Shown: piece after piece, positions 24,874-38,100 of the stretch | How positions within the stretch are numbered: position 1 is the first letter of the stretch | How the letters are laid out: each line of letters starts with the position of its first letter | Assembly: GCF_004193775.1 (NCBI RefSeq) | Contig: NC_041004.1 | Span: 30,218,411-30,282,410, forward strand | Direction: 5' to 3' | DNA: 64,000 nucleotides | DNA from: Glycine soja | Lineage: Eukaryota > Streptophyta > Magnoliopsida > Fabales > Fabaceae | Made by a program: the position numbers and the translations under genes | The notes under the pieces: generated by a model | The model's database searches: none | What the model saw: the letters and a program-made list of their open reading frames with translations, nothing else | What the model was told of the DNA's origin: nothing

Positions 24874-27800
24874 ATGCAAAACCACGGACATGCAAATCCA
24901 TCTAGCTCAGCTAAAGCCAGGATGAACAAGAAAGCTATCCTGCAAAAAAAGAAAGAAAAAACTTAGCCTCTGACACCACATGAGGCAACTATAGATTCCA
25001 CTTTGCAACATATACAATGTCATGGTGAGAAATTATAAATAACATGTTTTCTTTTAAAAAAAAAACATTAGTCTATTCAATTTTACTTAATTTTTCTCTA
25101 TTTTTAAGTCATAACAACTGATTCATTAGAGGATATAAATTCTGAATCCATACAAGGTACGATGATAGAAAATCCTTGCTCCATTTTTTCCCCAAATTTT
25201 AATTATAGCTATGATATCTAACTGAAATTGTTACAGTATCTGATTCTAATTTTTTGTCTGAGAATGAAAATTGTCAATCCGGCGCTAATGAACCTGCAAT
25301 CAACAATGAAAGTAATAATTATAGCTTTGACTTAAGGTTAATGATATCAACTCATATGCTTTAAATTATGTTGTACTATCTCATTAAACAATTTCAGGCT
25401 ATTCTGACTTGGGTGATCAAGCCATGCAATGTAGACATTGTAATGCAAAAATGTGGTATAATGAAAGAATTTCAAAAGATAAAAATACAGCAAGCCCAAA
25501 GTTCAGCTTATGTTGTGGAGATGTCAAAGTTGAACTTCCATTATTACAAAATCCACTAAAATATCTTGAACGACTTTTGTTTGATGATAATGCAACTGAT
25601 AGTAAAAATTATCAACATAACATACGGACATATAACATGATGTTTTCCTTTACCTCTGTTGGTATTAAGCTAGACAAAACAATTAATGAAACCAGAGGAC
25701 CTCCTACAATTAGAATTCAGGGCCAACCATGTCATCGAATAAGCAGCCTATTACCAATGCCTGGAAAACAACCCAAATTTGCACAATTATATATGTTTGA
25801 TACACAAAATGAAGTTGAAAATAGAATTAATACCATGAGGTAGTAGTTCTTTTGTTTCTTTTATTATCAAATATGAAGAATTCTAATTGGCAAAACATGT
25901 TTTCTAACAACAATGGATGTATTTTGATATTGTTTTTTGCAGCCAACATGCTGCAATTCAGCCACACATTGTTTCAACTTTGAGTCAAATGCTGGATGAC
26001 CACAATGTCCATGCAAAAAGTTTTAGAATGGCCAGGGATAGATTGGCAGATATTCAAGTAGATAATGTGAAATTGAGATTGATAGCCGTTCGTGAAAAGG
26101 ATGGTCGTACATACAATCTCCCAAATGTTTCTGAAGTTGCTGCTCTCATTGTTGGTGATTTTGATGCAAACTCAAGAAGGGATATTATTGCTGAAACTCA
26201 AAATGGAGAATTACAAAGAATCCATGAATTAAATCTAGCTATCTAGGACTGCAGTACCATTTACTCTTCCCTTATGGTGAAGATGGATATAGACCTGACA
26301 TACTTCACCGTTCTACATCTGGCAACAAAAAAAGGAAGAGAAATCATCTAACGATGAGAGAATGGTTTGCTTATAGACTTCAGTCTAGGTCAAATGAAGC
26401 ACAAACTTTGTTGTATTCTAGAAAACTGTTCCAACAATTCATTGTTAAAGCATGTACCATGGTTAAGTCTGAAAGACTTAGCTACATCAAGAACAACCAA
26501 AAAAACTTAGAGTTAACAAGTATTGCAGTTTACAAACATCATTGGATGCTAGAACCAGTAATGGCTCATCTAAAGGAGAAAGAGTGATTTTGCCTTCAAC
26601 ATTTGTTGGCAGTCCACGTTACATGGATCAACTTTACTTTGATGGTATGGCAATATGCAGCCATGTTGGTTTCCCAAATCTTTTTATTACTTTAACTGGT
26701 AATCCAAATTGGCCTGAAATCTATAGAGTACTTGCACCTTTGAATCTGAAAGCAACAGATAGACCAGATCTTATATCCCGTGTTTTCAGATTGAAGTATG
26801 AACATATGCTTTCTGACTTAACAAAAAAACACATGCTTGGAAAAGCAGTTGCATGTGAGTTTGCTATTAATCTGGTTGTTAAACTTATACATTCGTTTAT
26901 TACTTTCCATTTTTTCCTCATATGATACAACTGTACAGAATTTCTATATTACTGTTGCACTATTAATACCATCAGCTAACAATTGCAGATATGCACACAA
27001 TTGAATTTAAAAAAAGAGGACTTCCTAACGTGCATCTATTGCTATTTTTACACCCAGACAATAAATATCCATCTTCAGATGAAATTGACTAGATAATATC
27101 AGAAGAAATACCTTCACATGAAAATGACCCTGAACTGTATACATTGGTGCAAAATCATATGGTACATGACCCATGTAGAATTCTACAATCTAAGTCTCCA
27201 TGTATGAAAGAAGGCAAATGTAGTTGTTTTTACCCTAAAATGTTTCAGCCTCAGACTCTTTTAGATTCAAATGGATATCCAGTCTATCATAGAAGAAATG
27301 ATGGTCGTACAATCTCAAAGAATGGTATTATCATTGATAATAGATATATAGTACCTTACAATGCAAAATTACTGAGGAAATACCAAGCACATATAAATAT
27401 TGAATGGTGTAATCAAAGTACTTTCATTAAATATCTATTTAAATACATAAACAAAGGTTATGACAGAGTCACTGCTGTTGTTGTTTATGATGCTAATGGT
27501 GCACTTGAGAATCCTATCACTCAAAATGATGAGATTAAAGAATATGTAGATTGCAGGTAATATTGATTTAACATGCATACTTAATTTGCTCATTGTTTCT
27601 TTAATTAACTTCGTTAATTAGCAAATCTATGTGGCATCTATATTTCTCCCTGTCAAGTTACTTGGAGAATCTTTGGTTTTCCAATACATGCTAGAAAGCC
27701 TGTTGTCGAGAGATTACATTTTCATCTCTCAAGCCAACACAATGTTCTTTATGAAGATGATGATGATATAGAAGATATCCTATCGAAGCCAAGCATTTCA

Positions 27801-30283
27801 AATTCAAAATTATTAGCTTGGATGAATAGCAACAAATGTTTTTCTGAAGGTAGAAATCTTACTTATTCACAATTTGTTTCCAAATTCGTGTACAACCAAA
27901 AGGCTAGATCATGGAACCTCAGAAAGAAAGGCAATACAATTGGGAGGCTAATATGGGTTCCACCAATCACTGAAGAATTATTTTATTTAAGAATGATGCT
28001 TACTACATGCAATGGACCTACTTCATTTGAGGATATTAGAACAGTTGAAAATGTACTATACCCTACATATAGAGAAACATGCTTCGTAATGGGTTTTTTG
28101 CAAGATTACAGAGAATTTGTGGAAGCAATCAAAGAAGCTAAGGACTGGGACACAACTAATTATTTGAGGAAATTATTTGTGTTGGTGCTATTAACAGGTG
28201 CCATTACTAAACCTGAAGAACTTTGGAATTAGACATGGAATTGGCTAGCTGAAGACATTGTATATAATTATACAAAAACAACAGTAAACACAGGTTAGTT
28301 TTTATGGGTTTGTAACTTTGTATGTTGAATAACATCAGAGATCATCATTGTTTAACTATTTTCGTTATCATTTGTTAGAATTACACATTGATGATGAACA
28401 ACTTAAAAATTTAACATTACTGGAAATTGAAAAACTTCTACATTCAAATAAAAAACTACAATGCCATATCCTGAGGGTGCAAATCCTGCATGGTGTCTAG
28501 AGAATAGCTTGATATTATCATAACTTAATTACAACAATGATGAGGCTAGATCAGAATTCAAAAATCTTTTTTCATCTATGACAGGTAATCTACCAATTCA
28601 TATATTATAAATTGCATTTAAGAAAGTTAAATTCAATTGAAAATATGGAAAATGTAACTGCCATCTATATCTTCCAATTTTGCATCTACTTATTCTTCAT
28701 TTCTATCTAATGTGAACTTATTCTTGATTCTAGATGAACAAAAGCAAATTTTATGAAAAAATTATGCAAGATGTGAACAACGATGAAGGTGACATGTTTT
28801 TCCTATATGGATACGGACATACAGGAAAAACATACATATGAAGAACATTAGCAAGTTCATTGAGGGCAAAAAAGCAAATTGTGATTATGGTTGCTTCTAG
28901 TGGCATAGCTTCTCTGTTGTTGCCAGGAGGCAGGATTGCCCATTCCAAATTTAAGATACCTGTGCCAATTTTTGAAGACTCAACATGTAACATACTTCAA
29001 GGAAGTCAGTTAGCAGAATTGCTAAATCAAACAAATCTGATAATTTGGGATGAAGCACCCATGGATCACAAATTTTGCTTTCAAGCACTTGATTAAAGTT
29101 TAACAGACATTATTAAAGAAAAAAATCTCAATCAAATCTTTGGAGGCAAAGTTATTGTATTTGGTGGAGATTTCCGACAAATACTGCCAGTCATTCCAAG
29201 AGGAAGCCGTTCAGACATTATAAATGCAACAATTAATTCATCATATCTGTGGCCTTCCTGTCAAGTCTTAACACTCACAAAAAACATGCGTTTACAAGCC
29301 AATGCCCAATCAGTTGATGATCAAGAAATTGCTAAATTTGCAAAATGGATTCTAGATATTGGAGATGGAGTTATTGGGAATGAAAATGATGGCTATGCTA
29401 CAGTTGAAATTCCTGAGTACCTACTGATTACTGAATATAATGACCCAATTGATGCTATAGTCAGATCAACATTCCCAAATTTATATCAACACCACAGTAA
29501 TCTTGAATTCTTCAAATGTAGAGCAATATTGGCTTCCACCAATGAAACAGTTGAAGAGGTCAATGATTATATACTTTCTTTGATTCTAGGTATTTATACA
29601 TATCTGAAACTTACAAAAACTAGCATCTATTTAATATTTGTGCTCTATATGATAATTGTTATTATTAAGTTTGCATGCTAACTGAAATAAATATAATAGG
29701 TGAACACATGGAATACCTAAGCTCTGATTGTATAGACAAATCAGAAAGCATTGAGAGTTGGCATTTCCAATCAATTACCACTGAATTTCTTAATTCACTA
29801 AACACATTTGGTCTGCCAAATCATTGTATAAAGCTAAAAATCAGTAGTCCTATAATATTGCTAAGAAACTTAGACCAAACGCAAGGCCTGTGTAATGGTA
29901 CTAGATTAGTAGTTACAAGACTAGCCAAACATGTAATTGCAGCTGAAATTATTTCTGGAAAAAATCCTGGCCATAATGTTTACATCCCAAGAATGTCAAT
30001 GTTGCCTTCACAATCACCATGGCCTTTTAAACTTTTGAGAAGGCAATTTCCAATCATGCTATCTTATGCAATGACAATTAACAAGTCTCAGGGCCAATCA
30101 CTTTCTATGGTTGGACTTTATTTGCCAAAACTCGTCTTTAGCCATGGATAATTATACGTTGCATTATCAAGGGTCAATTCAAGGGAAGGATTAAAAGTTC
30201 TTATTCATGATAAAGACCAAAAAAATATGACTTCTACTACCAATGTAGTTTTTAAAGAGGTTTTCAAAAATCTTACAAGGTAA
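24874..30283 (+). pseudogene. Helitron Rep/Pif1-type helicase (RepHel), inactivated
   Basis: Segments in order: a short N-terminal exon (24874); the zinc-binding and Helitron_like_N region (CRHCNAKMWYNER at 25427; FAQLYMFDTQNEVENR); the MREWFAYRLQ and VILPSTF blocks (26354-26925); the Rep motif region (EFKKRGLPNVHLLLFL, near 27004); the YxxxY segment KYLFKYINKG (near 27430); then the helicase with Walker A GYGHTGKT (28809), Walker B LIIWDEAP (29037), GGDFRQILPV and the C-terminal YAMTINKSQGQS and YVALSRV blocks. The protein would nick, transfer and unwind DNA in rolling-circle transposition. Damage: the first His of the HUH motif is Asn (PNVH), and stops occur in-frame, for example after GKTYI, after FQALD, after HELNLAI (with a shift) and before LYVALSRV. 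Several introns interrupt it. It cannot make a working enzyme. Confidence 0.9.
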
Positions 30284-31705
30284 ATCTAAATTTTGCAAGA
30301 ACATAAATTCTACTATTTATTGGCAACAATTATAAACTGCTATCTTACTCATGTACATTCTAATATACAACTTAGGATGAGATCATATATCACAATCTTA
30401 AATATTACATTATCAGGTACGTAATCTTAGTTATTACATTAAAATCTGGCAGCTGAAGTTTATAATTCTATCTTTAATTTATAATTTCATTTACTTATCT
30501 TACTTTTAATAATGTTATATTATTAACCGGTTTACAAAGATATCCATAACCTCTGAATATTTAGCAGTTTATCACAGCTTAGCATAGTGCTATCGCAACT
30601 TTAAAAATGTCTTTTACTTAATTAAACAATGCTCATGATATTCAATTGCATTGTTTTATAGGGAAATCATAGAATGACCCCCTTTCATCCACAAATAACA
30701 GCTGCTCGAAGTCAACTACCATCAAATGACTTCAATATATTTGACCCATGAATAATATTATGAAAATAGGATACAAATTTTTGGCAGACATATTCAATTT
30801 TTGCTATGTAAGAATTGTGTTTATTTTTCTGCAAAACATAGGAATTTAAACAAGAACTAAGTTGGAAATTCTTCCTTTGACATTTTTTTATGACCTCTTG
30901 AAGTTCAATAACTCAAATAACCATTGATAATAATGTATCTAGCATTCGTCTGAGGCTAAAATTTCTTTTTGTTTCATCTACTACTCCTTATATGATAATT
31001 ATTTTTTAAAGAATATTTAGGAAATTTACCTTGCACTTTTCTGTGACTGAAAAAAATTCACTTATGTCAATCTTGCAAATACATCAAATTATGTTACATA
31101 TGCTCCATTGGCTCAAAACAACATCATTCTTATTTTACAAAAAAGACCACATTAAAAAAATCCAATTATGCAGGATGACATAATTATTTTTAAAAAATTG
31201 GTGTATATATGCTTCAGATATCATATGATATTCACTAGGCACACAAAACACAATATGTGTTCAAATTTGGCCACTCTGCAATATTTTTTTTTCCTACTAT
31301 TATTAAATTGATCTTTCAATCATTATTATATTCTACTATTATACTCCGATGTCTATGTATTAAAAACAATGCTAACAAGGAATTCTAGAAATTGCACCAA
31401 TGGTCATATCCAGGGTGAAAAAAAAAACAGGACCGTTAATGCCCCATGATATCAACGGTGTTAACCTTCTGGTTTTAAAAAAAACTCTTCAGTTACTTGG
31501 CAGCTATTCACTTTACAACTATTCACTTCACGCCTCTTGACAACCTTGCTAAACTCAAAAGCAATGATGAAATCAACCGTCAATTATAGCATTGGGAACA
31601 GACATACATTAAATATTACACTCTGCAAAATGCTATAACCTACCTTCTCCTACAAACCCTGTTTCACTTTTTTTGGTGCAAACTCCAGTTTCACGCCATC
31701 CACAA

Positions 31706-32632
31706 AATGAAGAGCACATCTTCAACAACATCAAGTGAAGTAATTCGTTCCTATTCTACTCTTTACCGCATAAATTTTTTTTCTCCTTTTATTCAACATC
31801 AACACTTTAACTATTAAAATTACAATGCCTTTGTCATTGAAGATGAAAAATCCCATTATCGGGCCGCCGTTGATCATCCAATTTATCGCTACCTTCAATT
31901 TATCGTTCCATATACATGCATTTACATTTCTCAGTTTTTTTGCAGAACATCATACAACTTCCAGCGTTCTACCTTACACAATGGGCGCCATAGTATCCCG
32001 AGTCTGTTCACCTAAGATATGATGGAGCCATCTACAAAATACGGGTCAGACGACACAAAGAAAGAGTCTATTTTGCAAATGGACTCGAAAACTTCAGGAA
32101 AAAATTGAAAATCTACAAGTCAACCACCATTAACTTTTTTGCCTGTGACCATTAGTGCGTGTTTGACATACACTTCATACCACCACTGGAGCGGCAAACT
32201 TGTGGCAGACAGAGGCATTCATCCAAAAAGCATATCGGGACTGTTCGGTTTACTCAGGAAATGCTCGATGCTCCTGAACCCCTGATAAGTTGACCTTTCA
32301 TAGATTAATCTCTTTAGACATTTTTAGCAGTTTATCAATTTTACTTTTTTTCTATCTGTAGAAACTCTCACGTTGTACAGAAGTTTCTCTTAATGCTTGT
32401 GGTCACCACATGACAGTCTTAAGGCGATTTGGTCCTCCATTGCAATGGAAAGTTGAAACCCTGAATGCTGGTATTGGTGGAAAAGGCGTTGTTCAATCAT
32501 GGTATAATTTTCTTGAAGATATGAACTTTGATGATGGAGATGAAATCTCTATTTACTATAGATATTATGAAAAAAATTTGGGATATTGTAATTAGAAGGC
32601 AGAAGGATTGGGACGATAGCGACACCAATTAA
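31706..32632 (+). pseudogene. Two-domain B3-like gene of Helitron 1, inactivated
   Basis: Frame pieces near 31970-32285 contain QWAP, YKIRVRRHKERVYFANGL, FRKKLKIYKSTTINFFACDH, PPLERQTCGRQ and TVRFTQEMLDAPEPL. A second exon (about 32360-32632) contains NFLEDMNFDDGDEISIYYRY and IRRQKDWDDSDTN. Both read like plant B3 (REM-type) DNA-binding domains, with the aromatic/GD(E/S) strands in the right order. Stops after QWAP and ACDH and a one-base shift near 32575 break it. The same two-exon protein, diverged, lies in Helitron 2 at 50312-51055, which supports the reading and its exon structure. The start is uncertain: ATG at 31706 is the nearest plausible one. A captured host REM gene is an alternative to a resident Helitron gene. 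Confidence 0.65.
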
Positions 32633-32949
32633 ACTGCCTTTCGTAGTTTGGGATTTTGAAAAAAAAAATATTGCTGATGTAGTTCCAACAAACAATTACC
32701 AAACTCTATTTTATTGTATTTGACTTTAACTCTATTTTGCTGTTCATCAACGTTTGCTAACTCTATTTTGCTGTTAATTAACGTTTGCCAACTCTATTTT
32801 ACTATTGTAACAACGAAAATAATTTTTAATCTAAAACATATGATTGTTGTAAAAATAATATCTTTATTGTTTTTAGTTTATAGTTGCTCAGAATTATAAA
32901 AAAAACAATTAATTTTAATTCCTAAAAGTTTATATTGATGAGGTGATAA

Positions 32950-33262
32950 TCGGTATTCTCTTTGTTCTTGACTATAAAAAAAATCTTGTAGCTTAATATC
33001 AAATCCCAATTAATTTAAGCTTTTTTAATCAGATAATTCTTAAGGTGTCCTTGGTTTAATTAAGATTTTTTTTCTAATGACACTTCTATTCTTGATATAT
33101 CAACTTTTAAGGAAGGATAATTTGTTTCAAGACAAGGAAGCTAATTTAGAAAAAAGATTTATCTTGTAAATAAAATAGGCATAGTTAAATGATTCTAAAT
33201 GACTTTCTTAATAAGCTTAAGTTAATTTTTTTTTATCTTCTCATATTTGAGACGGGAGAAAG
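32950..33262. mobile_element. MITE with diverged TIRs
   Basis: The left end reads GGTATTCTCTTTGTTCTTGAC and the right end reads CATATTTGAGACGGGAGAAAGTATA. The reverse complement of the right end resembles the left (TACTTTCTCCCGTCTCAAAT). Length is about 310 bp, AT-rich and non-coding. Sub-type is not certain. Confidence 0.5.
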
Positions 33263-34026
33263 TATAATAAACGTTATTGTAATTTAATTTTTTTCCCTAA
33301 TTCTTAAAAATATATATTCCTAACTCAAGTAACTTGTTTCAGGCTACCGAGGTCATGTCTTTTTGACCCTTTAATGCACACCATTTTCATTCTAGGGTGA
33401 ATTTATGGCATGGTGCTCCATAAACATTCGAGCTTTCAACCGTTTGAATCCCCTCAATTTGTTCATACGCGTAAGAGGATGATGTCGATGGCCCAACACC
33501 TGGTTCAACCCGCGATGCTAGTGGATGAGGTGGCGGTGGGACTCTCTAACTCCATATTACATTAGACACAACCTATACTTATTTATTTGTTTTAAATGTT
33601 GTGAGTTTTTCATATTTTTTCGACTTATAAAATATAGAATTTCCAAATAAAGAAACATTTATAAATAATTACATAAAGAATCATGATCTTCTTTTATTAG
33701 AAACTCAATTTGTAATACAAAATAAATACAAAATTTGAAGATACAAAGAAATATGCACTAAGTATCTCAACCCATACAATAAATAACTTGTTAGAGTAGT
33801 ACATGAATTCTACCCTAACTCAAATACAAATTGTTATCTTTATATATATAACTTTATATATATAAAAGGAGAAGGGTGGAGATGTTTTTAGAATATAAAA
33901 AAGATATGGTGGGATACTTTTGGAAAAATATTTTTTGCAATTGCTTAGTAAAAAAAAATGAATAAAATATGTGTTGCATGAGAATGCAAAATCTGAGGAC
34001 ATTTAAAAGGATAATTATTCAATTGC
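33263..34026. other. Short spacer between Helitron 1 debris and the Ty3/Gypsy element
   Basis: Mostly non-coding. On the minus strand 33545-33395 gives an open, P/S-rich 50-codon frame (PPPPHPLASRVEPGVGP and following) of unknown origin. It might be a captured gene fragment. Nothing else was recognised. Confidence 0.45.
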
Positions 34027-34031
34027 AATTA

Positions 34032-34397
34032 TGATAGCAATAACAACACAACAGCCAGTCAATAGGTAACAACACAGGCCTTATATCAGAAGTTAGCAGT
34101 AACATTAACAAGCCAAGGAGAGTCACTAAGAAGCTCAATTACCTTTCAAGAATACGTTTGAGGTGCCAAAGCAAGAATCACCAAGTTGGTTGTAGTGATC
34201 CACTATCCTCAGGCAGTTATAGCAATTCCACTAATTAGTTGTTGAGTAAGATGTTAGATAATTCTATTATAACAAATTGAATTCTGTTAGAATGAAATAG
34301 TATAAATATGTAAAGAAGTGGAATTAATAAAGCATCATCAGAAAACTTATCTCAATTAGCCATTTCTTAGCTCTCTCTCTTTCCCAGTTGCCTATCA
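34032..34397 (+). repeat. 5' LTR of the Ty3/Gypsy element
   Basis: 366 bp with TG...CA ends. It includes a short copy of the end of pol (TAACATTAACAAGCCAAGGA and on) because the LTR overlaps the pol 3' end. A TATAAATATG at about 34310 is a possible promoter. It retains about 154 bp that the 3' LTR lacks. Confidence 0.92.
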
Positions 34398-34418
34398 ACG
34401 GTCCGACCTACCACTACC

Positions 34419-35147
34419 ATGCCGGAGCACCACACACGCTAGGTTACTTCCGACAAACTGGAGGAGGCTGTCACTCGCCTCACCCAAGGCCAAGTTTCTC
34501 TGAACCAAAATCACACCAACCTAAACACCAAAATTGATTCAATCCATACCTCCCTCACCTCCAAGATAGACTCGATTATTGATCGCCTTGCCGCCATCAT
34601 TGTCACTCCACCCTCTCCCACTTCCCCCACTCATCCGCCTCATTCTCCAGTTCATCGTCCTCACATGAAGCTCGATGTGCCCCGCTTTGATGGCCACAAC
34701 CCCCTCGGCTGGATATTTAAAATATCCCAATTCTTCGATTATCAGGGGATCCCTGATCATAAGCGATTAACGGTTGCATCCTTTTACATGGATGAGCCCG
34801 CTTTGTCGTGGTACCAGTGGATGTCTCGAAATGAGTTTTTCCCTTCTTAGCCGGCCATGCTTCAGGCTCTAGAATCGCGGTTTGCTATCTCCTTCTATGA
34901 CGATCCTCAAGGCGCTTTGTTCAAACTCCAACATACCGGTTCTGTCAGCGAGTACCTTACAAAGATTGAACGATTGGCGAATCAAATTGTGGGCCTTGCC
35001 CCTTCCTTCTTGCTGAGTTGCTTCGTCTCAAGGTTAATTCTGGAACTTCGCCGGGAAGTTCAGGCTCTGCGCCCTCTTTCTTTGCCTCAGGCGACCGAGC
35101 TCGCTCGCCTCCAAGAGGATAAGATGTTGGACCGCCATCGTGGCTAG
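34419..35147 (+). pseudogene. gag part of the Ty3/Gypsy element
   Basis: Begins MPEHHTR. It contains a coiled-coil-like stretch and then the Retrotrans_gag block around WIFKISQFFDYQGIP and SWYQWM (34700-34840), continuing with EYLTKIERLANQI and LRREVQAL. In-frame stops occur near 34440, at 34848 and at 35145. Gag would form the particle that packages element RNA. No zinc knuckle of CCHC type was clearly seen; a C/H-rich stretch near 35280-35320 (LCYHYDNKWSHGHRC) stands in its place, as in many chromoviruses. Confidence 0.88.
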
Positions 35148-38100
35148 CACAGTCTTTCGACTCCCTATTCACCCTTGTTGCCTAAACCCTCGACCCCTTT
35201 TTCTAGCCCTTCCTCTAAGCTTCCCGTCAAGAGACTCACAGCAGAAGAGATGGCAGTCCATCATGACCAGGGGTTGTGCTACCACTATGACAACAAGTGG
35301 TCTCATGGTCACCGCTGTAAGCCCCGCCTACACCTTCTTATCGCGGACGAGGACCTTGAGTTCTCCTCGGACCCTGTCCTTCTTGATTTGCCACAGCCTT
35401 CTTTGACTGAACCCTCATTGGTCCCTCAAATTAGTCTGAACGCCATGGAAGGCACCCTGCTCCACAAACATTTCGTCTTCTGGGCTCTCTGTGCCGCCAT
35501 CAGGTTGTCATCCTCGTCGATGGCAACAACACCCATAAATTCATCTAGTCGCGCGTGGCCAAATTCCTCGCCCTACCATTTGCCCCAACCATGACCCTTT
35601 GCGTTATGGTAGGCAACAACCATATCCTTGATTGTGACACCTTGTCCCTCCAGGTTTCAGTTTCGATTCAGGGTCACTCATTTACCCTTGATTTATTTCA
35701 TTTGCCTATTTGTGGTGCTAATATTGTATTAGGAGTGGCTCAAGTTATTGGGCCCAATTACTACTAATTATCAAGGTTTGACCATGACTTTCATGCACAT
35801 GGACCACAACATCACCTTAAGTGTCGATGCTCCCTCTCTTCCTTCATCTGCCTCAGCCCACCAACTCAAAAGACTAGCCCAGACCCAGAGCATCTCAGCT
35901 CTGCTCCATATCACCATAACACCAGCCCACTCTTCACCATCTTCACCCCTAACAAATACCTTCCATCTCCTCCCACACACCACTCCTGTCAATGTCAAAC
36001 CTTATCGATATCCTCATTTCTAGAAAACGGAAATTAAGAAGCAAATTGCATTAATGCTTGAAGCCGGCCTAATCCAGCCAAGTCATAATCCTTTCTCGTC
36101 CCCTATACTTCTGGTCAAAAAGAAAGATGGAACATGGTGTTGTTGTGTGGATTGCAGGGCTTTAAACACCGTCACCATTAAAGACTATTTCCCTATGCTT
36201 ACCATTGATGAGTTGCTTGATGATTTGGGCCAAGCATCCTGGTTTTCGAAGCTCGATTTGAGCCAAGGATTTCACCAGATACGAATGGCCGAGGCAGATG
36301 TCCATAAAATGGCATTCCGAACTCACCAAGGCCACTATAAGTTCAGGGTCATGCCATTTGGCCTTTGCAATGCTCCTTCTACTTTCCAGGCTGCCATGAA
36401 CGATGCACTCCACCCATTTCCGAGGAAATATGTCATGGTATTCTTTGATGACATCCTCGTCTACAGCTTTGATTTTGACTCTCATGTTACACATCTGGAG
36501 TCTATTTTGTCTACTTTATCGGAGCACAATTCCCGTCTTCGCCAGTCTAAGTGCTTATTCACTCAGAATCAACTCAATTACCTGGGCCATATCATCTCGG
36601 CCTAAAGAGTGGCCCTAGACCATGATAAAGTGGCAGCTATGCTTGCCTAGCCAATTTCGACACCCCCCACGGCTCTTCACGGTTTCTTGGGGTTAACTGG
36701 CTTCTATCACAAATTTATTAAGGGTTATGTTGCCATAGCTTCGCCCCTTACCTTGCTCTTATGGAAGGATCAATTTTGTTGGTCCCCAATGGCACAACAA
36801 GCTTTTCAACATCTTAAACAAGTGATGACCCAGGCCCCTGTTTTGGCTACCCCCAACTTTTCGCTACTTTTTACAATTCAAACAGACGCGTCAGGCTACG
36901 CCATGGGTGTAGTGTTACTTCAGGAAGACCACCCAATTGCTTATTATAGCAAGGTTCTATGCCCTCGGTTACAGAGAGCATTGACTTATGTTCGCGAGTT
37001 GCATGCAATCACATCCTCTGTTAGGAAATGGTGCCATTACCTACTGGGCACTTCCTTCACCATCCTCACGGACCACAAGAGCCTTAGAGATCTCATGTCA
37101 CAAGTCATTCAGACCCCAGAACAACAAACTTATTTGTCTAAGCTTCTAGGATATGATTACACTATCAAGTATAAGCCAGGGTTTGCTAATGTTGTTGCCG
37201 ATGCGTTGTCCAGACTCTTCTCGACCGAGGTCTCCTGCTTATCATTAATTATGCCTCATTTCACTTTTTTGCATCAACTCCGTCACACTTTGTTACAGGA
37301 TCCCCAATATGTTGATCTTCTGCATACCATTAAATTGCGCCCAGATGCTCACTCCAACCTCGCCATTCATAAGGACCTTATTTTCCGACAAGGCTGTATT
37401 TAGATTCCCTTCCCAACCCCTTTTACTGCCTTACTCTTAGAGGAATTTCATTCTTCTCCTCTCGGAGGTCACACAGGGGTATCAAAAACTCTCCATTGTT
37501 TACGACAAAATTTTGATTGGCCACATATACAGAAAGATGTTCGTCGGTACATCGCGCAATGTCCCACGTGCCAACAGACTAAATACGAAACAAAGAAGGC
37601 TGCCGGTTTGCTACAACCTCTTCCCATACCTTCCCACGTATAGGAATATTTGTCCCTCGATTTCATCACATGACTGCCCTCATCCCACGGTTTCACAGTG
37701 ATATTAGTGATCGTGGATCAATTTTCCAAGGGGGCTCATTTCAGTGCTCTTCTTGCCTACCATACGACATACAAGGTTGTCATATTATTCCTCGACATGG
37801 TCTGTAAGCTCCACGGATTTCCATGTAGCTTGGTCTTCGACAGAGATCCTATTTTTATCAGTGGCTTCTGGCTCGAGCTATTCCATTTAAGCGACACTAA
37901 GCTTCGAATGAGTACCGCCTACCATCTGCAAATTGATGGTCAAACGGAAGTACTTAACCAAACTATAGAACAGTACTTACGCACTTACGTGCATCACCAG
38001 CCATCCCAGTGGTTCTGCTTCTTGTCGCTTGCCAAATGGTCTTACAACACGACCATACATTCCGGCACCAGAGTTTCTCCTTTCGAAGCAATTTATGGCA

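Larger units (their letters stand above)
19361..32632 (+). mobile_element. Helitron 1: decayed, carrying RPA-like, Rep-helicase and B3-like genes
   Basis: The left end reads A|TCTATATCCTATATAATA, which fits the Helitron rule of a TC start after a host A and the usual AT-rich terminus. Three pseudogenes follow on the same strand: an RPA1-like protein (20763-23169), a Rep/Pif1-helicase (24874-30283) and a two-domain B3-like protein (31706-32632). The first two are classic plant Helitron genes. No CTRR end with a hairpin could be recognised to the right, so 32632 is only the last base of recognisable content. The element may be 3'-truncated or extend somewhat further. The leader block is present twice (19430 and 23238), which indicates an internal rearrangement or a nested copy. 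Confidence 0.75.

Noticed and set aside
33515..33524. CTAGT as the Helitron 1 3' end
   Set aside because: No hairpin of the expected kind lies within 15 bases before it, and the sequence around it looks like a different fragment.
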